Of a DNA stretch of 64,000 nucleotides, positions 44,691 to 54,293 are shown piece after piece. The translations under genes and the position numbers were made by a program. The DNA lies in assembly GCF_012912005.1 (NCBI RefSeq), contig NZ_JABBEA010000002.1:434001-498000 (forward strand), written 5' to 3'. Every line of letters begins with the position of its first letter. Position 1 is the stretch's first letter. A model generated the notes under the pieces. That model was given only the letters and a program-made list of their open reading frames with translations, searched no databases and was not told the origin of the DNA. Source of the stretch: Paenibacillus sp. SZ31. Its GTDB lineage: Bacteria; Bacillota; Bacilli; Paenibacillales; Paenibacillaceae.

Positions 44691-46748
44691 TTACATCAAA
44701 GGATGAAGACCTTCCCACTTCACAGTCCAGCTTCCATCCCGCGGAAATCCCGGATTCGCTTGTTCTCCTGCCCCTGTCCAGCCGGCAGCCATCATGGCGA
44801 CAGCGGTCAGCAGACCACCGTTCCCGGGCAGATATGCCCACAGCCCTGCTCTCTGATAGTTGTGCCCATTAGGTAAATACGTGTTCTTCGTCGCATCCAT
44901 CAACAAGAAATCCATTGCAAGCTCCGGCTCATTCAATCTGGCCGCTGTCATCGCACACATCGGAAAATCCCAACCCCAGGCGGATTCCCAGTCCCAGCAT
45001 TCTTTGACCTTGAGCAACGTATTTCTCATGATCACCGGATCGATCAACGAACCTGGCAATAGACCAAGTGCTCCGACCATAGAGGGATGATCATGGTTCT
45101 TATCGGTAAAAGTGTGCGGACAGTTCTCATGTGCAAGATAAAGGCCGTTCTCATGTCGAGGTTCAGCCATGTACGTAGCCACTCTTGCCCAGTCTGGATT
45201 GGCTGGATGATTCAATCGCTCTGCCCACAGGATGGCAATCTCCAAGCCAAATTTCCAGTACTCCAATTCATAAGGCGGATTCAAACTATCGTTCATAGCG
45301 TGATTCTCTTGCGCGGGGATAAGCGGCGGACCTAACACATACGCTTGTCTTTTCTCTTCCCAGTGGGCATAGGACACCATAAAGTCAGCCGCTTCAAATA
45401 CGATATCCTTATACCGTGTTAACATGGCAGGATCAGGCCACGACAGATAACACATCTCAGCAAGTGCCATGGGATGGGGTTGCTGCCAGATTAATCCCGG
45501 AGCTACCGGGGACGGAGTCTGATGCCCGTTATAACCCACCATTTTGGGCCAGCGTGCGCCGACATAACCTTGAGAATGGGCCAGTTCGCGAGCTTCTGGC
45601 AGGATGGTCAGGTACCAGTCCATACTTTTGCACAACAGATCGGTACGATTCCAGAGTGGAAAATGCGCTGCATGCCACCAATGCATCTCGAGATGCATTT
45701 TGCCAAACCAGCTGTTGTACATATATCCGGTCTCCTGCGGCGGCAGGGACCCACCGCTGTGCACCGCGCTCAGAAACTGGGATAGGACTACTCTGCGCTC
45801 CAGTTCAGCGGCACGCGGATCTGAGCTGCCTTCGAAATCAATCACTCCACCATCGTTCCAGAACCGATTCCAATGGACCGAGCTTGCTTGCAACACAGCA
45901 TCTGCTGGCAAGCTTTCCGGCTTATGTGCAGCAAAAGATACACTGCACGACCAGATGTCCGAGTCTTGTACGGCCTCGGGAGATAGTGTGAATTCATGGG
46001 CTCCCGTCTGTTCCAGCCGGCCTGCGTCCCAGACCCATTTCACTTCATACTCATCTTCATCCAGCACACGCTTCAATGATGCGGAAGTCGAAGTGACCGA
46101 TGTCGGCACAGTAGAATGTCTGTCATGTTGCTTCCAGTCGGGAAATACTGATTTGGACCAGCTCCGATGTGTCATATCAGGGGATGGAAATACAAGAAAC
46201 AGCTGCAGACGCTGTTTACGGATTAATCCGGATTGTACACGAATGGCGATACAATCGAGTCGTGGGTCACAGGCTGTCTCTACACGTACTTCTTCCCCCT
46301 GCACGGTAAATTCACTGTGCAGAATTCCGGTCCATAGATTCAATTCCTGACGTACCGGGACGACATGGGTGACGTCCATCTCCTGACCATCTTCTCCTAA
46401 CAAACGAAATGAAATGCGTCCAAGCTGAAGTCGATGCGGGTTCTGCCTAAGCCAGTGATAGGCTTCTTCCTTGTCTTCGGGCTTCATGGGGTATGGCACT
46501 TTGCGGCCATATGTCTCAAATGCCTGATAGACAATATCCTCATCTCCGAATACATGATGACCGCCCGTATAATGCCAACCCCAGTTGGATTGTGTACCAA
46601 GAGGTAGTTCATACAGATCTGGATACGTTTGAAGTCCCGTAAAATCAGCACTGAATGCAAATTCTCCATTACCTACAGATAAAGGCGATCTGGGCTCAAG
46701 CTGTGTTAATACCGGATGATTCCTGGTAACGACCGATTGTCGATCCAT
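44691..46748 (-). CDS. six-hairpin glycosidase-like protein, family not assigned
   Basis: 685 residues from the ATG at 46748 (a TTG one codon up has equally good spacing from AAGGAGG). The N-terminus LSVGNGEFAFSADFTGLQTYP recalls the GNG-type opening of GH95/GH65-clan beta sandwiches, and the rest has (alpha/alpha)6-like features: MYNSWFGKMHLEMHWWHAAHFPLWNR, SQGYVGARWPKMVGYNGHQTPSPVAPGLIWQQPHPMALAEMCY, NPPYELEYWKFGLEIAILW, and DWESAWGWDFPMCAMTAARL. The acidic residues in these segments are candidates for catalysis. I do not recognise the CAZy family. It is cytosolic and adjacent to GH105 genes, so it probably processes the same glycan. Confidence 0.75.
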   Translation of the reverse strand: MDRQSVVTRNHPVLTQLEPRSPLSVGNGEFAFSADFTGLQTYPDLYELPLGTQSNWGWHYTGGHHVFGDEDIVYQAFETYGRKVPYPMKPEDKEEAYHWLRQNPHRLQLGRISFRLLGEDGQEMDVTHVVPVRQELNLWTGILHSEFTVQGEEVRVETACDPRLDCIAIRVQSGLIRKQRLQLFLVFPSPDMTHRSWSKSVFPDWKQHDRHSTVPTSVTSTSASLKRVLDEDEYEVKWVWDAGRLEQTGAHEFTLSPEAVQDSDIWSCSVSFAAHKPESLPADAVLQASSVHWNRFWNDGGVIDFEGSSDPRAAELERRVVLSQFLSAVHSGGSLPPQETGYMYNSWFGKMHLEMHWWHAAHFPLWNRTDLLCKSMDWYLTILPEARELAHSQGYVGARWPKMVGYNGHQTPSPVAPGLIWQQPHPMALAEMCYLSWPDPAMLTRYKDIVFEAADFMVSYAHWEEKRQAYVLGPPLIPAQENHAMNDSLNPPYELEYWKFGLEIAILWAERLNHPANPDWARVATYMAEPRHENGLYLAHENCPHTFTDKNHDHPSMVGALGLLPGSLIDPVIMRNTLLKVKECWDWESAWGWDFPMCAMTAARLNEPELAMDFLLMDATKNTYLPNGHNYQRAGLWAYLPGNGGLLTAVAMMAAGWTGAGEQANPGFPRDGSWTVKWEGLHPLM

Positions 46749-46791
46749 CAATGGCTCTGCCTCCTTGTCATTCTATGGGTTCAAGTATGGA

Positions 46792-49086
46792 TCAAGATTC
46801 CTGTAGCACACCCCTGCGGCTTCGCATTATCTCCCTGTACTTGCCCGGTGTAATGTCTTTGTATTTTCGATACACACGAATAAAGCTGTTCTCATGCTGA
46901 TAACCCACCATCGTTGCGATCTCGGAAATTCTATAATCCGTATCCAGCAATAGTTCACAGGCACGTTCCATGCGAAGCTTAGTGAAATATCCGTGGATGG
47001 TATCGCCCATTTCCTGCTTGAACAACTGACTTGCCAAACTGCTTCCGATCCCGGCATGCTCGGCAATCTCCTGAATGCTTACCGAGTCTTCCAGATGGTT
47101 GTTCATAAATGCAATCATCTGTTGGCACAGTATGAAATCCTTGCTAAGCATAAGGCTACCGAACCAATCAGCCAAACCTTCGATCTGGCTTCGCAGCACT
47201 TTACAGACAGCCTCCAGATGCATGGTCTGCATATCCACCATTTCGAGTCCGCAACCTTCTGTCTCGCGCTTCAGGCGAATTCGTTCAAGTGTAGCTGCAA
47301 CAGCTTCAAGAAAGGCCAGCGCTGATGAAGGGTGCCATTGCTCGTGCGTCATTCGACCAACTATCTTGTCAAAAGTCCTCAGGGCTTCTTCACCCCTGCC
47401 TGCTTCGACGGTCTCCGTCAGTTGAGTCATGAATTCAAGTTCTTCCAATGTATTCTCGGTCGGTTGCAGACCCGAGATCTCTTCAAACGAAATAACTCGT
47501 TCATACCCCAAGTAGAATCTGTAATCCAGCGCACTCTCCGCCTCATGCATGGCTCGCTGAAGTCGCATGAATCCGTCGTGCCCCCCGCTTACGCCGCTTG
47601 ACACCTGAAACTTGAGCAAGCGAGGAATCATGCCAATCGTCTCTCGTATTGCTGTCGCTACGCTCTTGCTACCGCCAGAATGAATCGGTTGAAGCATCAC
47701 GAGCATCCGGTCTCTGCCCAGATCAGCTGATAACACCCGCCATTGTCCAGACAACAGTTCAGCTATGATATTACCAATGGCAAATTTCAGCAGGGAGTGA
47801 TCTGACTTCGTAAAGCGCTCACACCAAGCCTTATAATTATCAATCGACAACATGGCAATAGAGAGTGGCTCATCGCTCCAATCCTTGAAATAACGGCACC
47901 ATTTCTCGCTAATTTCCCGACTTCCTGTCATATGTCCGTTATAGATATCCGTCAGAAATTTGGATGAAGCTTCCGGAAGGGTCTGCCTGAGATTGATGGC
48001 CTGCTGAGCATGATCCGTTAACAGTTGACCCGTTATCTTCTCAAGATCAATCTGCTCCGGATGGATTCTCTCCTGGTCGTACCCGCTGAGCAATTGTCTC
48101 ATGCGTCTTACGGGTCTAAAAGCAGCTGCATTGTAAACTGTGATCGTAACCGCTCCTGCTACAAGAGCCAACAAAGATACGATAAAAACAATATTGCGGA
48201 TCTTCTGTGCATTAGCCAAGAGACTGTCTTGTGATATCACGGACAGATAACGCCATCCGGTGTACGGTGAAATGGTCTGTGAAGCCAGTAAAAGCTTACC
48301 TTCATGTTTAAACTCACCAAGTTTTTCACCATCCAGTTGGGTGAGCACATGACTGACGGCTTCCTCTCCGACAGCATAATTGCCAAGATCATATAAAGGC
48401 TGGTTGTTGGTGTCGAGGATGAATCGATGGCTGTCAAGGTCAGAGACGGATGAGAGTAGCATGTGCTCGAACATCTTCTCTGTCTTGAAATTGACTGCGA
48501 TAACCCCTTTTAAATCGCCAGCAATCATTATTTTTCGGTAAAGTGTAATTTGCGGCATGGACACACCAGACGATGTGGAAATCTCACGTTGCTTGACCAG
48601 CATGGGACGCTCTTCAAGTTCATCGGCAACGCTAACCCAATCCGAATCCGGGAAATTAACTTTGCTGGAGCTGTAGCCTTGTGGGAAGGCAACAATGCTC
48701 TCCCGATTCATATCAAAAATGTAAGCGCTCTTAATAAAGGACGTACTACTGATTAAGGTTTCCAGAAATTGCACCAGTTCCGTAATATTGCGGTATGATC
48801 CCTGTACTTCATTGGTGAGAAATCGGTATACATTACTGTTCAGTGCAATTTTCACCGCAATCTGATCACTTTCCCGGATCACTTCATCAATATCATTCAT
48901 GCTGATACGCAGCATCTGGTGTTGCGGCTCACTTAATTCCTGCTGTAACACCGATTTGGAAGAATAATATGTCGTCATCCCCACCGCAATAATAATCATG
49001 AAGACAACAACAGTCAGAATCAGCAGCAGCCGGGTCTGGGTATTGGTGACATTGAATTTTAGCCACTTTAAGAAGGAAAGGGTCAC
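46792..49086 (-). CDS. membrane-bound AraC family sensor-regulator
   Basis: 764 residues starting at GTG after GGTGGG. Helix LLLILTVVVFMIIIAVGMTTY, a ~240-residue extracellular Cache-type sensor (SSTSFIKSAYIFDMNRESIVAFPQGYS), a second helix (IVFIVSLLALVAGAVTITVYN), a degenerate GGDEF-like central region (SIAMLSIDNYKAWCERFTKSDHSL) and a C-terminal AraC double HTH (VSIQEIAEHAGIGSSLASQLFKQEMGDT; ISEIATMVGYQHENSFIRVYRKYKDITPGKYRE). It probably binds the extracellular sugar and activates this operon directly, without a kinase partner. Located inside the operon between GH105-like and six-hairpin genes. Confidence 0.92.
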   Translation of the reverse strand: MTLSFLKWLKFNVTNTQTRLLLILTVVVFMIIIAVGMTTYYSSKSVLQQELSEPQHQMLRISMNDIDEVIRESDQIAVKIALNSNVYRFLTNEVQGSYRNITELVQFLETLISSTSFIKSAYIFDMNRESIVAFPQGYSSSKVNFPDSDWVSVADELEERPMLVKQREISTSSGVSMPQITLYRKIMIAGDLKGVIAVNFKTEKMFEHMLLSSVSDLDSHRFILDTNNQPLYDLGNYAVGEEAVSHVLTQLDGEKLGEFKHEGKLLLASQTISPYTGWRYLSVISQDSLLANAQKIRNIVFIVSLLALVAGAVTITVYNAAAFRPVRRMRQLLSGYDQERIHPEQIDLEKITGQLLTDHAQQAINLRQTLPEASSKFLTDIYNGHMTGSREISEKWCRYFKDWSDEPLSIAMLSIDNYKAWCERFTKSDHSLLKFAIGNIIAELLSGQWRVLSADLGRDRMLVMLQPIHSGGSKSVATAIRETIGMIPRLLKFQVSSGVSGGHDGFMRLQRAMHEAESALDYRFYLGYERVISFEEISGLQPTENTLEELEFMTQLTETVEAGRGEEALRTFDKIVGRMTHEQWHPSSALAFLEAVAATLERIRLKRETEGCGLEMVDMQTMHLEAVCKVLRSQIEGLADWFGSLMLSKDFILCQQMIAFMNNHLEDSVSIQEIAEHAGIGSSLASQLFKQEMGDTIHGYFTKLRMERACELLLDTDYRISEIATMVGYQHENSFIRVYRKYKDITPGKYREIMRSRRGVLQES

Positions 49087-49173
49087 AATTATCCCACCTC
49101 ATATGCAATATACCGATATTATACCGTTCCCATATGCCCAATACGACCCGGTCCAACAGCCTATTTTCTCCCT

Positions 49174-51405
49174 CTAAAAAGATGATTTCTCCAATTTCTC
49201 CGGTGTTCCGACCATTTCCGTAGCGAAAACCGGCGTGTTTATCTGCCATTCTTGCATGGAAATAGTTTCAAGCCCAGCAAGAAGTACAATGCCGATCCCA
49301 TGGGTGTCATTCAGATTCCAACCCAGTTCATGCTTGTAATAGTGATTCGTGAAGGAGTAGCTGGAGCCACGACATACGCCGTATACATTGCCTCTTTTAT
49401 CAATTGTGCGCTCCGTAAGCCCCTTCCACCCTTGATACGCCGCTTGTGCATAGGGTTTCGGATCTAACAGCCAGCCCATTCGCACCCCTCGGGCATACGC
49501 ATAGATGAACATGGAGGTACAGGATGTTTCCTCATACGACTCCGGGTCCGTTAATACCTGATGCCACAGTCCGTTTCTGCCCTGCAATGCCAAGTACCCT
49601 TCACACAATTCCCTGTAGAACTGAATGAGAACTGTATAGGATGGATGCTCTTGAGGAAGGGCCGTCAGTAGCTCTGACAGGGAGAACAACACCCAGCCGT
49701 TGCCTCGGCCCCAAGGGGTTCGTGTTGGCTCACCTCGCTCCACATCGAATACATGGGACATGATTTGACGCTCTGGAATATACAGATACTTCTTATACAA
49801 AAGAACCTGCCTTGCCGCTTCATCCAGCAGCTTATCGTCACCTGACCATTCGGCGTACCTGCACAGGAACGGGATGCTCATATACAGATCATCACACCAC
49901 ATCGTGTTATCCATCGATCTGGAGACACCAATCTTGCGGTATAACGTGCCATCTTCCAGACGAGCCTGTTCATACAAAATATAGTCTGCGATATGAGCTG
50001 CCGTCTCTGAAACGCCGTCCAACTTGCGTTCCTGATCGGCAAGCAGCATGGTGGCGCCGAAAGATCCACAGTCATCCAGGCTGTCGATATGGGAGAGCTG
50101 ATTATTCAGCCCAGCTGCACCATAACGTTCTCTGTCCCATAAGGAGTAGCTGAAACGTGAAGAGGCAAATTCAATGTGGTTCAGCACATAGTCTCGAATA
50201 TCCGATCGCTGACCCGCTTTGCCGAGCTGAAGCAATCCGTATAACGTGACGCCCAGGGGATAGTTCCATCGGCCATACCATTCATTTTCCAGAAATGGAC
50301 GTACCTCTCCGCCTGGCACCTCTGTTCGCCAGTATACTTCTTCACCAGTTCCGCTACGAACAGTTCGCTTCAATCTCTGGCAGGAAGCCAGATCAATCTC
50401 CTGTTCCGCTTGAAAAGGACCCAGGTACAGCCAGTTGTCTCTATGCCCTTTTACATCCAGTGCAGGCGTCAGCAACTCTTGTGTAGTCTGGTCCATACGG
50501 AATCCCCAATCCCGGTCGCCACATGTACACTTTACAGTCAGATCTTGCACCGCAGCAGACAATGGCAGTTCGAAACGGAAGAGACCGGCCTGCTCTTGTC
50601 GGAATAACACCTTGCTATCCACCGAGAATTCAATCGGGCTGTAAGCCTCACCAGAGATTAGCACAGTCTCAATGCCACATTTCGTACCACTTATCTTCGT
50701 CCATGCATATGCAGACATGCCACTGGTCAATCCATACATCCGTGCTACCTGTCCATAAGGCGATGGCTTCTCGGGGTCTTTCTCCCGAGGCAACCAGTTA
50801 ACGCCAGTGGCCTTCTCTCGCATGGGGCCAGAAGGAATTTCCGACAACGGAACATCCAACGGCTCGCTGTAGAGCCAGCCTTCTTCCCCATCTCGTTCGA
50901 GCGAAGGCACAATGAAGTGAAGTGGTTTGTTCTTTCGGGAGCCAGTGCCAAACTGGCCACCTACCCCCTTTTTCCCTAATTTGAATTCAAGAACGAAGTG
51001 ATTCCAGCCTCTGTCCAGTTGACATTTCAGTTTCAGAACAGGTATCTCAGGATATTCTTCCTCCGGAGCAGAACCATAGATCAGCACGCCATTATGATAT
51101 AGCCTAACAGGTCCGAAGCAGGTGATATGAAAAACAAATTCCTGATCACTGTCGCTCCACAGTTTGGCCCATGCATAGACCTGCTGTCCTCTCTGCATGT
51201 TGGGGAATAGATTCACCAGCGGGAAGATGTAGCGGTGATCATCACACTTGCGCACAAGTCCTGGTCGACTCACTCTGTAGACCGGGGGATGCGGAGGATT
51301 GGCTCCAATGTACCTTGCCGCAATGCTCATCAGAGCGTGCATAATGCCTCCACCACTCTGATAAGCCATGCTCTCCTCCGGTTCGAAATAAACATGGCTA
51401 CTCAT
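49174..51405 (-). CDS. GH105-like hydrolase with large N-terminal domain
   Basis: 743 residues from the ATG at 51405, seven bases after GGAGGGAG. About 380 N-terminal residues are beta-rich (FPNMQRGQQVYAWAKLWSDSDQEFVFHITCFGPVRLYHNGVLIYG; WNHFVLEFKLG), like a carbohydrate-binding or jelly-roll domain. The C-terminal ~360 are a GH105-type barrel: NEWYGRWNYPLGVTLYGLLQLG, TMWCDDLYMSIPFLCRYAEW (catalytic Asp in CDDL), TPWGRGNGWVLFSLSELLTALP, LWHQVLTDPESYEETSCTSMFIYAYARGVR. About twice the normal GH105 length. No signal peptide. It ends 87 bp before the AraC gene and begins one base after the oxidoreductase stop. Confidence 0.87.
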   Translation of the reverse strand: MSSHVYFEPEESMAYQSGGGIMHALMSIAARYIGANPPHPPVYRVSRPGLVRKCDDHRYIFPLVNLFPNMQRGQQVYAWAKLWSDSDQEFVFHITCFGPVRLYHNGVLIYGSAPEEEYPEIPVLKLKCQLDRGWNHFVLEFKLGKKGVGGQFGTGSRKNKPLHFIVPSLERDGEEGWLYSEPLDVPLSEIPSGPMREKATGVNWLPREKDPEKPSPYGQVARMYGLTSGMSAYAWTKISGTKCGIETVLISGEAYSPIEFSVDSKVLFRQEQAGLFRFELPLSAAVQDLTVKCTCGDRDWGFRMDQTTQELLTPALDVKGHRDNWLYLGPFQAEQEIDLASCQRLKRTVRSGTGEEVYWRTEVPGGEVRPFLENEWYGRWNYPLGVTLYGLLQLGKAGQRSDIRDYVLNHIEFASSRFSYSLWDRERYGAAGLNNQLSHIDSLDDCGSFGATMLLADQERKLDGVSETAAHIADYILYEQARLEDGTLYRKIGVSRSMDNTMWCDDLYMSIPFLCRYAEWSGDDKLLDEAARQVLLYKKYLYIPERQIMSHVFDVERGEPTRTPWGRGNGWVLFSLSELLTALPQEHPSYTVLIQFYRELCEGYLALQGRNGLWHQVLTDPESYEETSCTSMFIYAYARGVRMGWLLDPKPYAQAAYQGWKGLTERTIDKRGNVYGVCRGSSYSFTNHYYKHELGWNLNDTHGIGIVLLAGLETISMQEWQINTPVFATEMVGTPEKLEKSSF

Positions 51406-51406
51406 A

Positions 51407-52735
51407 TCACTTCTCCCTCCCTTTGTGCGTGGGCACTCTGCTGTTCCAACCACCCAGCACCTCGTCTATGGAAATAGGCCGATGCTCTTCCACAGATCGC
51501 CATACTGCTTCTCCAGCGGCAACGGAATAAGCACCGTCTTCAGCGCCCGACAGAATTCGGTAAGGGCGTCTCTTATCTTCACCAAGGAAAATATCCTCGA
51601 GCAGCAGTGGATCTCCTCCTCCATGCCCACCTTCACGATGAACAACGTGAATCGTCTCTTTCGAACCAAAGAGCGGAAAGTAATCAATCGTCTGGACCGG
51701 TGTGGGAAAAGGCGTCCGGGCGGGCATATGATACTCCAGTGTTTCCAGACGCCCCTTTGTACCATTTACCGCAAGACGGTAACCCTCGTAGGGAAGAGAG
51801 AAATTGACCGAATAACTCATCAGTGCGCCGCCATTATATTTCACGGTTGCAGCATACGTGTCTTCAATTTCAATGCTGGAATCGAAAATACACTGGTCTG
51901 GGCGGTATGAAGTGTACGGAAACTCCTTCTGGCTTGCTGTACCGAGCTGGTTCAGATGGTCATCCGGTACCCGGATCTGACGGCTACGGGACGTCCAACG
52001 GGAATAATAGGCACAATCTTCTGACACATCGCATGTACGACAATGTCTTCCGTCCTCCTGTGCCGGATTCCATTCACCTTCAGCCCCATAATAGTTCAGT
52101 GCTCCATAGGCAAAAACTTCAACTGGCTTTTGATTGATCCACCACTGTACCAGATCAAAGTGATGGGTACTTTTATGGACAGACAGACCGCCTGAGAATG
52201 CCCGTTCACGGTTCCACCGTTTAAAATAACTGGAGCCGTGATGGGTATCGATATACCAGTTAAGGTCTATGGAAGTGACGCGACCGAGTTTCCCCTGCTG
52301 AATCAATTCCTTGATACGCATGTGGATCGGCATATACCGATAATTGAACGTTACGATGACGTTGCCTTTACTCCTTGCTTCCGCTTCAAGAATACGTTTG
52401 GCATCAGCTCCTGTCGTCGTCATCGGCTTTTCGGTAATAACATCAAGATCCCGCTCCAACGCGGCGACAATATAGTGGACATGGGTATCATCCCTGCCAG
52501 CCACGATGATACAGTCAGGCCGAGTATCATCGACCATGACCCCGAAATCCGAAGCTCCATATACTGCTACTTCTGTGTGCTCAGGAAAACGCACGCGATA
52601 GACTTCAAACCGTGCAGGATCGGTATCCAACAGCGCGACAACCTCTGAATTATGGCTAAACAGCTCATGAATTGGTTTTGCAAATTGTCCTAATGCTCTG
52701 CCGCTGACTCCACATAGGGCATATCTTTTTTTCAT
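51407..52735 (-). CDS. Gfo/Idh/MocA family oxidoreductase
   Basis: 442 residues. NAD-binding fold YALCGVSGRALGQFAKPI at the N-terminus, the EKP motif in LDVITEKPMTTTGADAKRI, and FNYRYMPIHMRIKELI before the C-terminal half. A cluster CRTCDVSEDCAYY near residue 225 is unusual and could bind zinc or be structural. Members of this family oxidise or reduce sugars, including steps in uronate and inositol pathways. It overlaps the binding-protein gene by four bases, so is cotranslated, and probably modifies the released monosaccharide. Confidence 0.9.
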   Translation of the reverse strand: MKKRYALCGVSGRALGQFAKPIHELFSHNSEVVALLDTDPARFEVYRVRFPEHTEVAVYGASDFGVMVDDTRPDCIIVAGRDDTHVHYIVAALERDLDVITEKPMTTTGADAKRILEAEARSKGNVIVTFNYRYMPIHMRIKELIQQGKLGRVTSIDLNWYIDTHHGSSYFKRWNRERAFSGGLSVHKSTHHFDLVQWWINQKPVEVFAYGALNYYGAEGEWNPAQEDGRHCRTCDVSEDCAYYSRWTSRSRQIRVPDDHLNQLGTASQKEFPYTSYRPDQCIFDSSIEIEDTYAATVKYNGGALMSYSVNFSLPYEGYRLAVNGTKGRLETLEYHMPARTPFPTPVQTIDYFPLFGSKETIHVVHREGGHGGGDPLLLEDIFLGEDKRRPYRILSGAEDGAYSVAAGEAVWRSVEEHRPISIDEVLGGWNSRVPTHKGREK

Positions 52736-54270
52736 TTTCTCACCTTCTCATACCATTCCTGTACACGCTTGGTGACCACTTCTCCCCCGGAAGCATTCCA
52801 TTTCTTCACATATTCATCATAAGCCTCGATCGGCAGCTCGCCGATGACAATCTTGGTCAATACCTCCTGGAACAGCTTGTGGGACTGGATATCAGGAAAA
52901 CCTTCATATACAGAGGCTGGCAGACCGTCACCTGCAATTTGCCGTGCATCGGCAGTACTGACTTCGAACATGTCTTTGACCATTTGCTGCTGATCTTCTG
53001 GATATGTCTCTTCAATTCGTTTATTCATGTCTTCTGCTGTAGTGAGATTCTTCATACCCAAGGCAAGCGGTTTATTGTCAGCAGGTGGAAGAATGACTTT
53101 GCGTCCATCCTTGACTTCATGCTGCTCACCTTCAAGACCGAAGCGACCGAACTCATCATTTTCAGGATTATAGAAGAAGTCCAGCAGCTTCAGCGCATTT
53201 GGCGCATTATCCTGTTTGGTGGCTGGGATCATCCATTCCGGTTCGCCCATGCTCTTCTGGGTGACAAAAGCTTCAAACCCTTCGGCTTTGGGCAACGGCA
53301 TTGCTGCAATGTAGGCATCTGGAGCCTGGGTCAGCATCGCATTGTACCGATCTCGCACATTTGCAGGCAAATGGTACCAGCTGCCGACGAGGTTATTATT
53401 GATTTTTGCCTGCCACACTTCCCCTTTGTTCAAGAAGGTTTCATTGTCCAGCAGTTTTTCCACATATAACATGCGAATGAACTTGATTGCTTCCCTCATA
53501 TTGTCGGTAGTCCCTGCGTACTGGATTTTTCCATCGTATTCATCCCATTCGGGATATCCTTCCCACATCGCCACACCATACATCGCGAACAGATGGTCCA
53601 TCCATCTGCCGAATTCCCTGCCGCTTGTTGGCAGTTCATCCGGTTTGCCGTTGCCATTCGGGTCCTTGTCACGGAAGGCTGTGAGCAGCTCGATATATTC
53701 ATCAGTGGTCTTTGGCATCTCCATGCCCACTTTATCCACCCAATCCTGACGTATTAACGGTGCACGTTCAGGCACAAGGAATACCTTGGGCACATAATAG
53801 ATTTTACCGTCAGGTGAAGCAGAGCGTACGATATCCCAAGCTTCCTGAGGAATACTTTCCCACACATGCGGTGCATATTCAGGCAGCAGTTCATCCAGTG
53901 GCAACGCGCCTCCCTGCTGAATCAGCGTCTGCTCAATGCCTCCAATCGGGCGCAGGATATCTGGCAGTTCATCCGAGGCAATCATCAGGTTCAAGTATTC
54001 GGATGGCTCCGAACCCGGAGGAGTTGTAATGAGTTCATACTGGACTCCCGTCTGTTCAGCGATGTATTTCACATGTGGATTATCCGCAGTTGGCAAGCTG
54101 CCGACACCCATATGGCTTTTGAATACTTTGACTTTTACAGCTCCACCACTGCCTTCGCCGTTACCTCCGTCATTTCCGGAATTAGTAGTAGCCGAGCCAC
54201 ATCCTGCAGCCAACAGCATGGCTAGACTGAGCATCAGCGGCATCATCTTGCGGGTCAGTTGTTTTCTCAT
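52732..54270 (-). CDS. extracellular substrate-binding lipoprotein (LplA/YtcQ type)
   Basis: 512 residues, larger than ordinary CUT1 binding proteins, as is usual for the LplA/YtcQ group. Lipobox LAAGC with Cys24, then a Gly/Asn-rich linker. Typical segments: VKVFKSHMGVGSLPTADNPHVKYIAEQTGVQYELI, ASDELPDILRPIGG, YYVPKVFLVPERAPLIRQDWVDKVGMEMPKTTDEY. It binds oligosaccharides for the permeases encoded just upstream. These systems are common next to YesR/YteR hydrolases for pectin-derived sugars. Confidence 0.92.
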   Translation of the reverse strand: MRKQLTRKMMPLMLSLAMLLAAGCGSATTNSGNDGGNGEGSGGAVKVKVFKSHMGVGSLPTADNPHVKYIAEQTGVQYELITTPPGSEPSEYLNLMIASDELPDILRPIGGIEQTLIQQGGALPLDELLPEYAPHVWESIPQEAWDIVRSASPDGKIYYVPKVFLVPERAPLIRQDWVDKVGMEMPKTTDEYIELLTAFRDKDPNGNGKPDELPTSGREFGRWMDHLFAMYGVAMWEGYPEWDEYDGKIQYAGTTDNMREAIKFIRMLYVEKLLDNETFLNKGEVWQAKINNNLVGSWYHLPANVRDRYNAMLTQAPDAYIAAMPLPKAEGFEAFVTQKSMGEPEWMIPATKQDNAPNALKLLDFFYNPENDEFGRFGLEGEQHEVKDGRKVILPPADNKPLALGMKNLTTAEDMNKRIEETYPEDQQQMVKDMFEVSTADARQIAGDGLPASVYEGFPDIQSHKLFQEVLTKIVIGELPIEAYDEYVKKWNASGGEVVTKRVQEWYEKVRK

Positions 54271-54293
54271 GGAATCATCCCCCTGAACATGGT

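Noticed and set aside
44623..44841. N-terminal extension of the GH105 protein
   Set aside because: Arg/Cys-rich low-quality sequence that overlaps the end of the upstream gene; AAGGAGG and ATG at 44622 decide the start.
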